Origin: Reinekea sp. G2M2-21
GTDB lineage: Bacteria > Pseudomonadota > Gammaproteobacteria > Pseudomonadales > Natronospirillaceae
Direction of reading: 5' to 3'
Assembly (NCBI RefSeq): GCF_015687175.1
Contig: NZ_JADPQG010000001.1
Span: 1,116,001 to 1,180,000, forward strand
DNA length: 64,000 bases
The notes beneath the pieces are model-generated. The model searched no databases. It was given only the letters and a program-made list of their open reading frames with translations, and was not told the origin of the DNA. Of the stretch, positions 63,968 through 64,000 are shown piece after piece. Every line of letters starts with the position of its first letter. Positions within the stretch are counted from its first letter, which is position 1. Both the position numbers and the translations under genes were made by a program.

Positions 63968-64000
63968 ATGTTTAAACAGCTGTCCCAGCTCGTATTGATG
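63968..64000 (+). CDS. Start of a further gene after nqrF (partial)
   Basis: Only eleven codons, MFKQLSQLVLM, remain before the window edge, so coding is not provable. Position 20 bases after nqrF and a signal-peptide-like start fit the ApbE flavin transferase often found at this place, for example in Vibrio, but this is inference. Confidence 0.4.
   Translation, partial: MFKQLSQLVLM

Noticed and set aside
1-64000. CRISPR arrays, insertion sequences, prophage or integrase genes
   Set aside because: No regularly spaced repeats, transposase, integrase or phage structural proteins were seen on either strand.

Overview
The window reads as a chromosomal segment of a marine-type gammaproteobacterium. 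Three things point there. It carries a complete Na+-translocating NADH:quinone reductase operon (nqrABCDEF). It has a FabY-type fatty-acid initiation synthase. It also has two gene-order blocks I remember from Pseudomonas: purM-purN-DUF3108 with DUF2066-perM-hda and DUF2069-wrbA-arsC-yihY nearby, and MTIP phosphorylase-csiV-mfd-nqr. Base composition is close to 50% and coding density is high. The exact genus is not decidable from the sequence; an Oceanospirillales-like relative (Reinekea/Saccharospirillum type) is my inference. I see no CRISPR array, insertion sequence, prophage or rRNA gene. One tRNA-Arg(CCU) is present.

Layout. 1-5.5 kb: envelope polysaccharide genes (two tandem Wzz-type chain-length regulators, phosphomannomutase, and a glycosyltransferase fused to a Stealth-type phosphotransferase). 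5.6-9 kb: a DEDDh-like small protein, a zinc-ribbon protein overlapping truC, and an Atm1-type ABC exporter. 9.2-12.3 kb: an acyl-CoA catabolic operon (3-hydroxyisobutyryl-CoA hydrolase, SDR dehydrogenase, thiolase). 12.3-13.1 kb: a gene-free stretch packed with inverted repeats, probably an interspersed structured element. 13.1-19.4 kb: a GNAT acetyltransferase, a secreted alpha/alpha-barrel protein, and a Fur-box-preceded ferric iron ABC transporter. 19.4-23.7 kb: the arsenate-detoxifying GAPDH/ArsJ pair and an unknown membrane-anchored protein. 23.9-28.9 kb: the glyoxylate shunt (aceA, a divergent LysR regulator, glcB). 29-41.3 kb: ldhA, DUF3108, purN, purM; DUF2066, perM, hda; fabY with a divergent GlxA-type regulator; then DUF2069, wrbA, arsC, yihY.

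41.5-50 kb is the most intriguing part. It is one co-directional run of six genes for exported or redox proteins: a cytochrome c-type lipoprotein, a Tat-exported DUF1501 protein, a tiny DUF4266 lipoprotein ending in a Gly-rich Cys-Gly-Cys tail, a DUF3570 outer-membrane-like protein, an ApbE-family flavin transferase without a signal peptide, and a full DsbD. The run is closed by a strong hairpin. I know these families as neighbours but know of no assigned function for the set, so this is the best candidate for an undescribed system.

50-58 kb: small housekeeping and unknown genes (DEDDh exonuclease-like, ribbon-helix-helix-like, BolA, UPF0149), tRNA-Arg, methylthioinosine phosphorylase, CsiV-like protein and Mfd. 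58-64 kb: nqrABCDEF, with the first codons of another gene at the right edge.
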